From Microbacterium lacus (GTDB taxonomy: Bacteria > Actinomycetota > Actinomycetes > Actinomycetales > Microbacteriaceae): DNA of 64,000 nucleotides. Below are positions 1-7,599 of this stretch, piece after piece. Where the stretch lies: positions 1 through 64,000 of the forward strand of contig NZ_NMUM01000040.1 of NCBI RefSeq assembly GCF_002812805.1. The letters run 5' to 3'. The number at the start of each line of letters is the position of its first letter. The stretch's first letter is position 1. Position numbers and translations under genes: made by a program. The notes under the pieces were generated by a model. The model was not told the origin of the DNA and did no database searches. It saw only the letters and a program-made list of their open reading frames with translations.

Positions 1-1
1 C

Positions 2-26
2 TGTGATCTATCAGGACATCTCTGAC
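2..26 (+). repeat. Left terminal inverted repeat of the IS481 element
   Basis: The repeat contains the core TCAGGACATCTCTGAC at 11-26, whose reverse complement recurs exactly at 1316-1331 and 1342-1357, and with two changes at 1367-1382 in the terminal copy. A weaker partial copy, GATCTCTGACG, lies at 42-52. Confidence 0.8.
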
Positions 27-98
27 GGTTCTGGATCAATAGATCTCTGACGTTTCGGGGTCGTTTGGTCCTGACACTTCTGCCTCGATGTTTGGGGG

Positions 99-1313
99 AT
101 GAGTCGTGTTGAGCCTGTTGATCCTCGTGTCCGTCTCGCGATCGTGCAGTGGCCTTCGGATGCGCCGCGCGGGTCGGTGACGACGTTTTGCCGGGAGCAT
201 GGGATCTCGCGGGAGACGTTCTATGCGATCCGGAAACGAGCGGCGGTGGATGGGCCCGTGGCAGCGTTGGAGCCGCGATCGAGGCGTCCGAAGCAGAGCC
301 CGATGCGGCTCGCAGAGAATGTGGCGCAGCAGGCGGTGGCGGTGCGGGCGGCGTTAGAGCGATCCGGCCTGGATCACGGCCCGATCAGTGTTCACGAGAA
401 GATGCGGTCGCTCGGGATGGCGCCGGTGCCCTCGACGGCGTCGCTGGCGCGGATCTTCCGTGACGCGGGAGTAGCGAAAGTCGAACCGCGGAAGAAGCCG
501 AGGGCATCGTTTCGCCGGTTCGTCTATCCGGCCCCGAACGCATGCTGGCAGTTGGACGCGACCGAGTATGTCCTCTCGGGCGGTCGGAAGTGTGTCATCT
601 TCCAGCTCATCGATGATCACTCTCGGTTCGCAGTCGCCTCTCACGTGGCCTGGGGTGAGACGTCGGAAGCGGCGATCGCTGTTGTCCGGAAGGGGATCGA
701 GGCTCACGGTGTTCCGCAGCGACTGCTCAGCGATAACGGGGCTGCGTTGAACCCGTCCCGTCGAGGCGTGCTGGGCCAGCTCGTCTCGTATGTGACCTCT
801 CTGGGGGTCGAGCCGATCACGGGCAAGCCCTATAAGCCGACCACGCAGGGCAAGAACGAACGCTTCCACCAGACCCTGTTCCGGTTCCTCGATAAGCAAC
901 CCCTCGCCGACACGCTCGAGCAGTTGCAGGCTCAGGTCGACGTCTTCGATCTGGTCTATAACACCGAGCGTCCGCATCAAGCTTTGCCCGGTCGAATCAC
1001 CCCGCAACAGGCATGGATAGCGACGGCGAAAGTCGAGCCACCGCGCCCCGCGCCGCGACCCGCGACTCTGCCGGCAGATGACGGGATCCGGATGACACGG
1101 GTCCGAGACAACGGCACGGTCTTCGTCCGCGGCATCCGATTCCACATCAGTCGAGCCCTCGTCGGCGCGATCGCCTACGTCGTCGAGGAAGACACCGAAC
1201 TGCTCGTGTTCGATTATCAAGGCACCCTGCTCATCCAGCAGCCCTGGCCCGCACCCGGCACGAAGTACGTCGGCAGCGGCAGACCCCGCGGGCGCGGCCG
1301 CCCCACCGTCTGA
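99..1313 (+). CDS. IS481-family transposase (DDE integrase-type)
   Basis: This 404-residue transposase cuts and joins the ends of the surrounding IS. The N-terminal third is a helix-turn-helix region (CREHGISRETFY at about residues 30-41). The rve/DDE core follows: first Asp in LDATEY, second Asp in SDNGAAL, and the Glu in GKNERFHQT, so the catalytic triad is intact. A small C-terminal domain with basic residues completes it. Length is normal for IS481 enzymes and no internal stop is seen, so the copy may be active. The ATG at 99 follows a G-rich stretch that could serve as a ribosome-binding site. Confidence 0.92.
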   Translation: MSRVEPVDPRVRLAIVQWPSDAPRGSVTTFCREHGISRETFYAIRKRAAVDGPVAALEPRSRRPKQSPMRLAENVAQQAVAVRAALERSGLDHGPISVHEKMRSLGMAPVPSTASLARIFRDAGVAKVEPRKKPRASFRRFVYPAPNACWQLDATEYVLSGGRKCVIFQLIDDHSRFAVASHVAWGETSEAAIAVVRKGIEAHGVPQRLLSDNGAALNPSRRGVLGQLVSYVTSLGVEPITGKPYKPTTQGKNERFHQTLFRFLDKQPLADTLEQLQAQVDVFDLVYNTERPHQALPGRITPQQAWIATAKVEPPRPAPRPATLPADDGIRMTRVRDNGTVFVRGIRFHISRALVGAIAYVVEEDTELLVFDYQGTLLIQQPWPAPGTKYVGSGRPRGRGRPTV

Positions 1314-1315
1314 GT

Positions 1316-1391
1316 GTCAGAGATGTCCTGACACATCAACTGTCAGAGATGTCCTGATGCAGAATCGTCAGGCATGTCCTGATACATCACA
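1316..1391 (+). repeat. Right terminal inverted repeat with two internal subterminal copies
   Basis: Three copies of GTCAGAGATGTCCTGA or a near match occur at 1316-1331, 1342-1357 and 1367-1382, spaced 26 and 25 nt apart. The outermost extends to the element end at 1391 (ATCACA). Spacing of two to three helical turns suggests repeated transposase-binding sites. The first copy starts only 3 nt after the transposase stop codon. Confidence 0.75.
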
Positions 1392-1625
1392 CGATCCATC
1401 AAGACATCTCTGAAAGTCGTGCCCACATTTTGCCCACACTTGGTCGAGATTCACCCCGATCGAACCCATTTGAGACCCGCCAAGGAAAGCGAAAATTCCG
1501 CGTAATCACGCGGTTTTTGCCGAATATCGCGACACAGTCGAAACCGCCCGCCTGAGTTCGACTCCCGCCGTCGCGTCTAGGTTCGACAGGCCGCAATGCC
1601 TCCCGACGTGGGATCACACCCACAC
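1392..1625. other. Non-coding stretch between the IS and the regulator gene; possible integration scar
   Basis: No convincing gene is present; an 82-codon minus-strand frame here has no family resemblance. The segment holds an extra copy of the IS left-end motif (1392-1415, direct orientation), a partly repeated string GCCCACATTTTGCCCACACT at 1421-1440, and GTTCGACTCCCGCCG at 1556-1570, which resembles the T-arm and 3' end of tmRNA or tRNA genes. These parts are what one expects in a degraded attachment-site region, but none is decisive. Confidence 0.35.
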
Positions 1626-4358
1626 TCACCACTCGGTGAGCGTCCATACCTCCGGTCGCCCCGCCGAGCCCTGCACGTCGGCGAAGGCCATCGCTGAGAG
1701 TTTCAGCTCCGCCATCGCCTCCTCGTCCTGCCCTTCGGCGTGCAACAGGTCGGCAACGTGCGAGTGCAGGGCCGCGAGGCGGTGTCGATCACCCTGGCGT
1801 TCAGCGAGTGCGAGGGACTCACGGGCGGTCTCCAGCGCGAGCGGACCGGCACCGGCAGCCGAGAGTGCTCGCGAGAGGTTGTTGAGCGCAGCGATCAGCA
1901 GATCGACGTTCTCAGCCGCACGCGCCCGAGCCACGGCGTTCTCCAGGTGATGCTCCGCGAGCACGACCTCGTTGTTGGAGAGGGCGATCATGCCGAGCAC
2001 GTTGTCCGCCTGCGTGCGTGCCGCATCGTCGCCTGACGCCACTGCAGCGTCTTCGGCCGCGTGCGCCGTCTCCCGCGCCCGAGCGATTTGGCCCCTCCTG
2101 TGAAGCACGAGAGCGAGATCGGCTAGCGCACGCGCTCGTCGACCGCGCGGCCCGCCGGCGGCGGCCAGGTCGCGCGCCGACTCCAGATGCACCTGCGCGA
2201 GCTCCCAGTCGCCGAGTCGGTCGTACACACCCGCAATCGCATGCTCGATCTCGGATCGACGTTCCGACTGACCCTCTGCCAGAGCAGACGCCTGGTCGAG
2301 CGCCGATAGTGCCTCCTCGTAGCGGCCGAGCCGCACCAGGGCGGCGCCGATCGCCGTATGCACCTCGATGCCGCGCCGACCCATGGCCAAGGCCGCCCGC
2401 AACTGAAGGATCGACTCCTCGTACGCGGACACGCTCGCCGATTCCGCGGCGGACGTCACGAACCACGTCGCCGCCTCCTCTTCCCGCCCCGAGGCAGCAA
2501 GGTGCTGGGCCACCGAACCGGCCGGTGTCGCACGCGGGTCAATGGCATGACGACGCGCGTAGATATCGGCGACACGCGCATGGAGGAGCCGGCGCCGGGC
2601 CAGGGACAGCCCCTGCAGCGCCGCGCTGCGCACAAGGTCGTGCGGCACGTCATACCCGGGGGTGTCGGTGTGTTCCACGAGTAGGCCGCGAGCGACCGCC
2701 TCTTCGATCGCCTCGACGGTCTCGGTCTCGTCCCTCCCGCTCACCGCGCGCAGCACCTCGGGCGGCGCGACGGCGCCGATCACGACGGATGCCGTGACCA
2801 TCTGTCGTGCTGTCTCGGACGCGCCCGCGAACCGAGCCGCGACAATGTCGCGTACCTGATCCGCCTCCGCCTCGGTCGGCGCCGCGGCCACCTCTCGCAC
2901 CAGCAGCGGAATGCCGCGAGTGCGCCGCAGAACCTCGCTCGCGTCGAGGCCGCCCCCGGTGAGTACGGCGATCTGTCCTTCATCGAACGGCTGAAGCTGC
3001 AGTGTCTCGCCGCGTTCGGCGACCGCCTGCTGGAGCGGCCCTTCGGTGAGTCCCGGCGCCCACGCGACGACGAGAAGAAAACCCGGCGGCAGCCGTCGGG
3101 CGAGATAACCCAGCAATGCCGCCGACGGGCGGTCAAGCAGTTCCGCGTCATCGACGACGAGAAGCAGCGGGCCCTCGGTCGCGAGCTGCTCGACGGCAGC
3201 GCGAACGGCTTCGTGCACCCGCTGCAAGTCGCCCGGGGTGCGAATCGTCCGCGGTGCAGCTCCGTCGATCTGGGTGGCCAGGGCAGCGAGCGGCGCTGCG
3301 GATGAACCCATCATCGCCGGCAGGTTCGGCTGGAGTAACAGCAACGATCGCACGAGGTCGTTCGCAGCCGCGTACGCCAGCGACGCCTCGGACTCCCGAG
3401 CGGCGATCCGAATGGCGCGGCGGCCGGCGTGACCCGCAATCGTCGCCGCGAGTGCGCTCTTTCCGAGCCCAGGCTCGCCGACGATGCCGACGAGACGCCC
3501 AGACTCCGCCACCTCGCGCCACGCATCCGTCAGGCGAGCCAGCTGCACGTCACGCCCGATGAGCTTCGTCGGCGGCGGCGCGGGTACCTCCGACACGACG
3601 GCTGTCTGGCGCTGCTCGGCCGAGGCATGTGCCGGCGTGGGCTGCGCGAGTCGGTCGGCGCGGATGTCTTCGTGGAGTGCAAGTGTCTCGGGCAGAGGAG
3701 GCACTCCGAGCTCGCGGTCCAGCAGCCGTACCAGACTCCGGTAGGCCTGCAGGGCCGCGGGTCGGTCGCCCGCCCAGGCTGACACCCGGATCAAGTCGGC
3801 GTGCGCAGGTTCCGACAGCGGCTCAACGTGGACGCGCCGCCGGGCGTACTCCAGCGCGTCCGGCCAGGACGCGCGCTCGACGGCCGAAACGACGAGCCGG
3901 GCAAGAGTGCGCGAGAGCTCGTCCCGCAGCTCCTCGGCGACCCCCAACATCCAATCCTCGAAAGGCGGGCTGTCCCGAAGCGAGAAGCCTTCGAGAAAGT
4001 TGTCGGCTGCAAAGCCGGCCGCGCGACGCCAGTCCGCGACATGTGGCGAGGCGATGAGCGTACGGAACTCAACGACATCGCAGTCCACCGCCCCGGCATC
4101 CATCCCGACGCGATCGGCGTGCACGACCAGAGCCGGGCCGACCGCGGCCGCCACCGACAGCGTCCGCCTCAGAGTCGCGCGAGCGCGCGACCGCTCGAGA
4201 TCGGGCCACAGCAAACCGGCGAGCGCCTCACGCCCGAACTCTCGCCCCGACACCGCCAGCAGGGCCAGCAGCGCGACCGCCTTGCGCGTGTCGAACCGCA
4301 CCTCGGCATCGTTCCGCCACACCCGCGGCGGTCCGAACAGCTCGAGCCGCACCGACAC
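1626..4358 (-). CDS. BTAD-domain transcriptional regulator with AAA/NB-ARC ATPase and TPR-like C-terminus
   Basis: A large (910 aa) regulator of the SARP/AfsR style. Residues 1-90 form an OmpR-like winged helix, 95-240 the bacterial transcriptional activator domain, then a P-loop ATPase with Walker A GEPGLGKS near residue 294 and Walker B LLLVVDDAE near 398. The last 300 residues are Ala/Leu-rich helical repeats of TPR type. Such proteins integrate an unknown ligand or partner signal through nucleotide binding and then activate a promoter. I start it at the GTG at 4358 because GAGGGGG lies 5 nt upstream; an ATG at 4376 and longer frames are possible. It diverges from the phosphatase operon at 4513 across about 150 bp, so it may control that operon; this is inference. 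Confidence 0.85.
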   Translation of the reverse strand: MSVRLELFGPPRVWRNDAEVRFDTRKAVALLALLAVSGREFGREALAGLLWPDLERSRARATLRRTLSVAAAVGPALVVHADRVGMDAGAVDCDVVEFRTLIASPHVADWRRAAGFAADNFLEGFSLRDSPPFEDWMLGVAEELRDELSRTLARLVVSAVERASWPDALEYARRRVHVEPLSEPAHADLIRVSAWAGDRPAALQAYRSLVRLLDRELGVPPLPETLALHEDIRADRLAQPTPAHASAEQRQTAVVSEVPAPPPTKLIGRDVQLARLTDAWREVAESGRLVGIVGEPGLGKSALAATIAGHAGRRAIRIAARESEASLAYAAANDLVRSLLLLQPNLPAMMGSSAAPLAALATQIDGAAPRTIRTPGDLQRVHEAVRAAVEQLATEGPLLLVVDDAELLDRPSAALLGYLARRLPPGFLLVVAWAPGLTEGPLQQAVAERGETLQLQPFDEGQIAVLTGGGLDASEVLRRTRGIPLLVREVAAAPTEAEADQVRDIVAARFAGASETARQMVTASVVIGAVAPPEVLRAVSGRDETETVEAIEEAVARGLLVEHTDTPGYDVPHDLVRSAALQGLSLARRRLLHARVADIYARRHAIDPRATPAGSVAQHLAASGREEEAATWFVTSAAESASVSAYEESILQLRAALAMGRRGIEVHTAIGAALVRLGRYEEALSALDQASALAEGQSERRSEIEHAIAGVYDRLGDWELAQVHLESARDLAAAGGPRGRRARALADLALVLHRRGQIARARETAHAAEDAAVASGDDAARTQADNVLGMIALSNNEVVLAEHHLENAVARARAAENVDLLIAALNNLSRALSAAGAGPLALETARESLALAERQGDRHRLAALHSHVADLLHAEGQDEEAMAELKLSAMAFADVQGSAGRPEVWTLTEW

Positions 4359-4512
4359 GATCGCCCCCTCGTGCATACCGTAATGCCAGAACGGGGCCCA
4401 GCGCGTTCCGAGTTCTCGAATTGCGCGTAGCCGTAACGCTTTCGGAACGCCCGCCGGAGCATCATCGTTGCAGTACCGGTCGCTGTGCGGGCTTCCGGTC
4501 GAGGAGGATCCG

Positions 4513-6195
4513 ATGACCGACACGCTGGAGACGGCGGCGCAGACGCCCGCCGACCCACCGGCTGGCGTCGCGCACGACGCGCCGAGCGGAGCCGCGCGCC
4601 GACGCCGACGCGCGGAGAAGCGCACGGCTGCGAAGGCCGCGCGACGCCCTGAACTGGGCCCCGCTCCTTCCCGCGCGCGCCGCATCGACATCGAGATCGA
4701 TCCCGGCGACCCGCTGCTGGTGTACCTGCAGTCCGCGTCCGGCCCGGTCGAGATCGGCGCCCTACCCGCCTACTCTTCCGCCGTCGCGAAGATGATCGCG
4801 CAGGAGGTGCAGCTGGTCGTGCCGCTCGTCACCAGTGGCGAACTCGTCGGCATCCTCGCGCTCGGACAGCGCCTGTCCGAGCGGACCTACTCCCGCAACG
4901 ACCGCCGGTTGCTGGACAGCCTGGCGCGCTACGCCGCACCCGCGCTGCGTCTGGGGCAGCTGATGCGGGTTCAGGAGCGCCAGGCGCGCGAGCGCGAGCG
5001 CATCGAGCAGGAGCTGCACGTCGCCCAGCTCATTCAGCAGCAGTTTCTGCCGGCCGAGCTGCCCGAACTCGGCGGCTGGACCGTGGCGGCGTTCTACCGA
5101 CCCGCCCGCACCGTCGGCGGCGATTTCTACGACCTCATCGAGCTGCCCGACGGTCGGATCATGGTCGTCACGGGAGACGTGACCGACAAGGGCGTGCCGG
5201 CAGCGCTCGTCATGGCGAGTACTCATGCACTGCTGCGCTCGACGGCGGCCGTCGTGACCTCTCCCGGGGAGGTGCTGCGTCGCGTGAATGAACTGCTGAT
5301 CCCGCAGATTCCGACCCATATGTTCGTGACGTGCCTGGTATTGGTGCTCGACCTCGAAAGCGGGCGCACCCACTTCGCGAACGCCGGGCACAACCTGCCC
5401 TACGTGCGACGCGGCGACGACGTCGTGCAGCTGCACGCCCGCGGGATGCCGCTGGGGCTGATGTCCGGCAGCATCTACGAAGAGCACGAGACTGTGATCG
5501 GCCGTGGTGAGATCGTCCTGCTGTACAGCGACGGCATCACCGAGCAGCACGATTCCGCCGGCGAGATGTTCGGATTCGGGCGCACCGCGGACCTCGTCGC
5601 CGGCGCCGGGACGGGCCAGGAGCTCGTCGACGGCGCGGTTCAGGAGCTCGGCATCTTCTCCACGGGTGTCGAACAGGAAGACGACATCACCCTCGTGACA
5701 CTTCAACGAGGCCGTCGCGGTGGAGCCGCCGAGACCGTGTCGTTCGCGGTGGCGAGCGTGCCGGGCAACGAGCGGGACGCGATGGACCGTGTTGCATCCA
5801 TCGCGGCGCATGCGCTCGGAGGGGCGCGTCTGAACGCGCTGAAGACCGCGGTGAGCGAGACGGTGATGAACGCCATCGAGCACGGCAACCGGGGGGATGC
5901 CACGCTCGATGTGCTCATCGCGGTCCGGCGCACGTCCGACTACGTGACCGTCGAAGTCGCCGACTTCGGGCGCGGACTCCGGCGCGATGCCGAAACTCCC
6001 GACCTCGACCTCAAGCTCGCCGGCTTGCAGACGCCCCGCGGGTGGGGCCTGTTCCTCGTCCGGGAGCTCGTGGACAAAGTCGAGGAGTTCAGCGACGGCG
6101 ACCGCCACGTCGTCCGACTGGCGATGCGTGCGGACGGGAGGGATGCCGCGGGCGGCGTCCAGAGGAACGGAGGGAACCATGAGCCTGAGTCATGA
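4513..6195 (+). CDS. PP2C (SpoIIE/RsbU-type) phosphatase fused to an RsbW-like ATPase domain
   Basis: A 560-residue signalling protein. After a basic, disordered N-terminus comes a short GAF-like region (about 60-150), a coiled-coil linker (RQARERERIEQELHVAQ), a PP2C phosphatase domain with metal-binding motifs GGDFYD, VTGDVTDKG and SDGITE and a terminal DDITLV, then an HATPase_c domain of the anti-sigma-kinase type (N box SETVMNAIEHGNRG, G box GWGLFLVRELVD). PP2C domains of this type dephosphorylate STAS proteins, while the ATPase domain can phosphorylate them; both activities in one chain with STAS genes next door suggests a self-contained partner switch. The ATG at 4513 has GAGGAGG 5 nt upstream, which decides the start over a longer frame. 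First gene of a seven-gene operon. Confidence 0.88.
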   Translation: MTDTLETAAQTPADPPAGVAHDAPSGAARRRRRAEKRTAAKAARRPELGPAPSRARRIDIEIDPGDPLLVYLQSASGPVEIGALPAYSSAVAKMIAQEVQLVVPLVTSGELVGILALGQRLSERTYSRNDRRLLDSLARYAAPALRLGQLMRVQERQARERERIEQELHVAQLIQQQFLPAELPELGGWTVAAFYRPARTVGGDFYDLIELPDGRIMVVTGDVTDKGVPAALVMASTHALLRSTAAVVTSPGEVLRRVNELLIPQIPTHMFVTCLVLVLDLESGRTHFANAGHNLPYVRRGDDVVQLHARGMPLGLMSGSIYEEHETVIGRGEIVLLYSDGITEQHDSAGEMFGFGRTADLVAGAGTGQELVDGAVQELGIFSTGVEQEDDITLVTLQRGRRGGAAETVSFAVASVPGNERDAMDRVASIAAHALGGARLNALKTAVSETVMNAIEHGNRGDATLDVLIAVRRTSDYVTVEVADFGRGLRRDAETPDLDLKLAGLQTPRGWGLFLVRELVDKVEEFSDGDRHVVRLAMRADGRDAAGGVQRNGGNHEPES

Positions 6196-6502
6196 GATCC
6201 GGCGACGGGGCGACCGCGTCGAGGTCGTGCTGGCGGGCAGGATCGATCGGGATGCGGCAGACGCCCTCGACGCGGCCTACGCCGCGGCATCCCTCGACTG
6301 CCCCGCATCGATCGAACTCGACTTCACCGGCGTCGACTACATCAACTCGACGGGGATCGCTCTGATCGTCGGCGTCCTGGCACGTGCGCGCGCGCAAAGC
6401 GTCGGCGTCCGCGCTTCGGGTCTCACAGAGCACTACCGGCACATCTTCGAGATCACCCGATTGAGCGACTTCATCGAAATCGTTCAGCCGGTGGAGAGTT
6501 AG
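6179..6502 (+). CDS. STAS-domain anti-anti-sigma factor (first copy)
   Basis: A 107-residue single STAS domain, the usual size for SpoIIAA/RsbV. The segment DFTGVDYINSTGIALIV carries the serine (NS-TG) at the position that is phosphorylated in this family, so it should be switchable. In the general scheme the unphosphorylated form binds an anti-sigma or other ATPase partner. Its start overlaps the end of the phosphatase gene by 17 nt, with AGGAACGGAGGG just upstream. It is clearly paralogous to the next gene (both contain LTEHYR and IFE.TRL). Confidence 0.9.
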   Translation: MSLSHEIRRRGDRVEVVLAGRIDRDAADALDAAYAAASLDCPASIELDFTGVDYINSTGIALIVGVLARARAQSVGVRASGLTEHYRHIFEITRLSDFIEIVQPVES

Positions 6503-6511
6503 GAGGACGAT

Positions 6512-6874
6512 ATGGCGCCCGCAGCGATCATGGACGTCACGCACCCGGCTCCGGAGACGGCGGCGATCACGATCTCGGGCGATGTCACCGCAGCGTGCGA
6601 AGACGACCTCATGGCGGCGCACGAGCGCGCATCCGACGGCGGCGTGAAGCTCGTCGTGCTCGACTTCTCGGGCATGAACTATATGAACAGCGGCGGCATC
6701 GGCATGCTCGTCACGCTTCTCGTCCGTGGACAGCGCCGACAGCAGCGCATCGCGGCGGTGGGATTGACCGAGCACTATCGGCAGATCTTCGAACTGACCC
6801 GGCTCGATGAGGCGATCGCCCTCCACGATGACACCACATCTGCGATTGCTGCGTTCGCAGCCCAGGGAGGATGA
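6512..6874 (+). CDS. STAS-domain anti-anti-sigma factor (second copy)
   Basis: A 120-residue STAS protein with DFSGMNYMNSGGIGMLV, again keeping the phosphorylatable serine (NS-GG). It shares the C-terminal GLTEHYRQIFELTRL segment with the preceding STAS protein. Translation is set by GGAGG eight nt upstream of the ATG. Two STAS paralogues under one phosphatase/kinase fusion would allow two outputs or a competitive switch; which partners they bind is not visible here. Confidence 0.9.
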   Translation: MAPAAIMDVTHPAPETAAITISGDVTAACEDDLMAAHERASDGGVKLVVLDFSGMNYMNSGGIGMLVTLLVRGQRRQQRIAAVGLTEHYRQIFELTRLDEAIALHDDTTSAIAAFAAQGG

Positions 6875-7599
6875 CCATGGTCGAGCACAGCGATGCGGTG
6901 CCGCGGGACGCGGCCTATTGGGCGAAGTATGTCGAACGCCTGGAGGTGAGCGATCCCACCGAACCGCACGGCTACAACCTCCAGGGCAGGCGCGTGGCAG
7001 GCCCGATGAACGGGTTCGGTCGACTGTGGCAGCGCACATACACTGCCGACCTCGGCACCGAGGTGAGTCCCGAGTCACTCGTCGCCGACTGGCGAGCGCA
7101 CTTCGGGCAGTATTGGCCGAGGATGGGCCGCTTTCACGGTTCGATCTCGGCGATCGAGCCCGGCGATGTCACAGCCCTGACTGCGGGTGGGGTGACGTCC
7201 GGGATCTTGGTCCTTTATGCCGACGACACATCGTTCACCTTCCTCACTCCCGAGGGTCACATGTTCGCGGCGATGATCACGTTCTCTGCCGCGATGGATG
7301 CCACGGGCCGAACGATCGCCCAGATCCGCATGCTCCTGCGCTGCTCGGATCCTCTCTTCGAGAGCATGTGGCCCCTTGCCCGTCGCGGCGAGGACGTCTT
7401 CTGGCCCGGGGTCCTGCGCAACCTCGCGGCCGCGCACGGCCTGCCGGACGTTGCGGTCGGCGAGCACACGGTGTGCGTCGACCGACGGCGGCTCTGGGCG
7501 AACTGGACCAACGTGCGCCACAACGCCGGCATCCGCACGCTCACCCACACCCTGTCCGCGCCGTTCCGACCGCATCGCACCCGGACTTCTGTCCGATGA
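6871..7599 (+). CDS. Uncharacterised soluble protein of the STAS/PP2C operon
   Basis: I do not recognise this 242-residue protein. It has no signal peptide or membrane segment, is rich in Trp (about nine) and ends in a basic tail. The middle (GVTSGILVLYADDTSFTFLTPEGHMFAAMITFSA has its beta-like core at about residues 105-140) alternates hydrophobic strands and could be a small-molecule-binding or START/SRPBCC-like fold, but this is only an impression. Its ATG overlaps the upstream stop (ATGA at 6871-6874) and its own stop overlaps the next start (7596-7599), so it is translated in a fixed ratio with the STAS proteins and the membrane proteins. Confidence 0.75.
   Translation: MTMVEHSDAVPRDAAYWAKYVERLEVSDPTEPHGYNLQGRRVAGPMNGFGRLWQRTYTADLGTEVSPESLVADWRAHFGQYWPRMGRFHGSISAIEPGDVTALTAGGVTSGILVLYADDTSFTFLTPEGHMFAAMITFSAAMDATGRTIAQIRMLLRCSDPLFESMWPLARRGEDVFWPGVLRNLAAAHGLPDVAVGEHTVCVDRRRLWANWTNVRHNAGIRTLTHTLSAPFRPHRTRTSVR

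Larger units (their letters stand above)
2..1391 (+). mobile_element. IS481-family insertion sequence, apparently complete
   Basis: A transposase gene is bracketed by imperfect terminal inverted repeats. The left end (2-26) and the reverse complement of the right end (1367-1391) match at 22 of 25 positions and begin TGTGAT, the TGT start being usual for IS481 elements. About 1.39 kb is a normal length for the family. A target-site duplication cannot be tested because only one base lies left of the element in this window. Confidence 0.85.

Noticed and set aside
354..1220. Long minus-strand open frame inside the IS element
   Set aside because: It is antisense to the intact transposase and its translation has no family pattern; long shadow frames are normal at this GC content.
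1556..1570. tRNA or tmRNA gene at the tRNA-like string
   Set aside because: No acceptor partner, anticodon arm or D arm can be drawn around it; kept only as a possible scar.
1399..1647. 82-codon minus-strand frame with VGKMWAR near its end
   Set aside because: It recalls tails of phage integrases, but is too short, has no integrase motif and starts in the regulator's end.
4359..4691. N-terminal extension of the BTAD regulator up to 4691
   Set aside because: The extra 111 residues are basic low-complexity shadow of the divergent phosphatase gene, and a ribosome site precedes the GTG at 4358.
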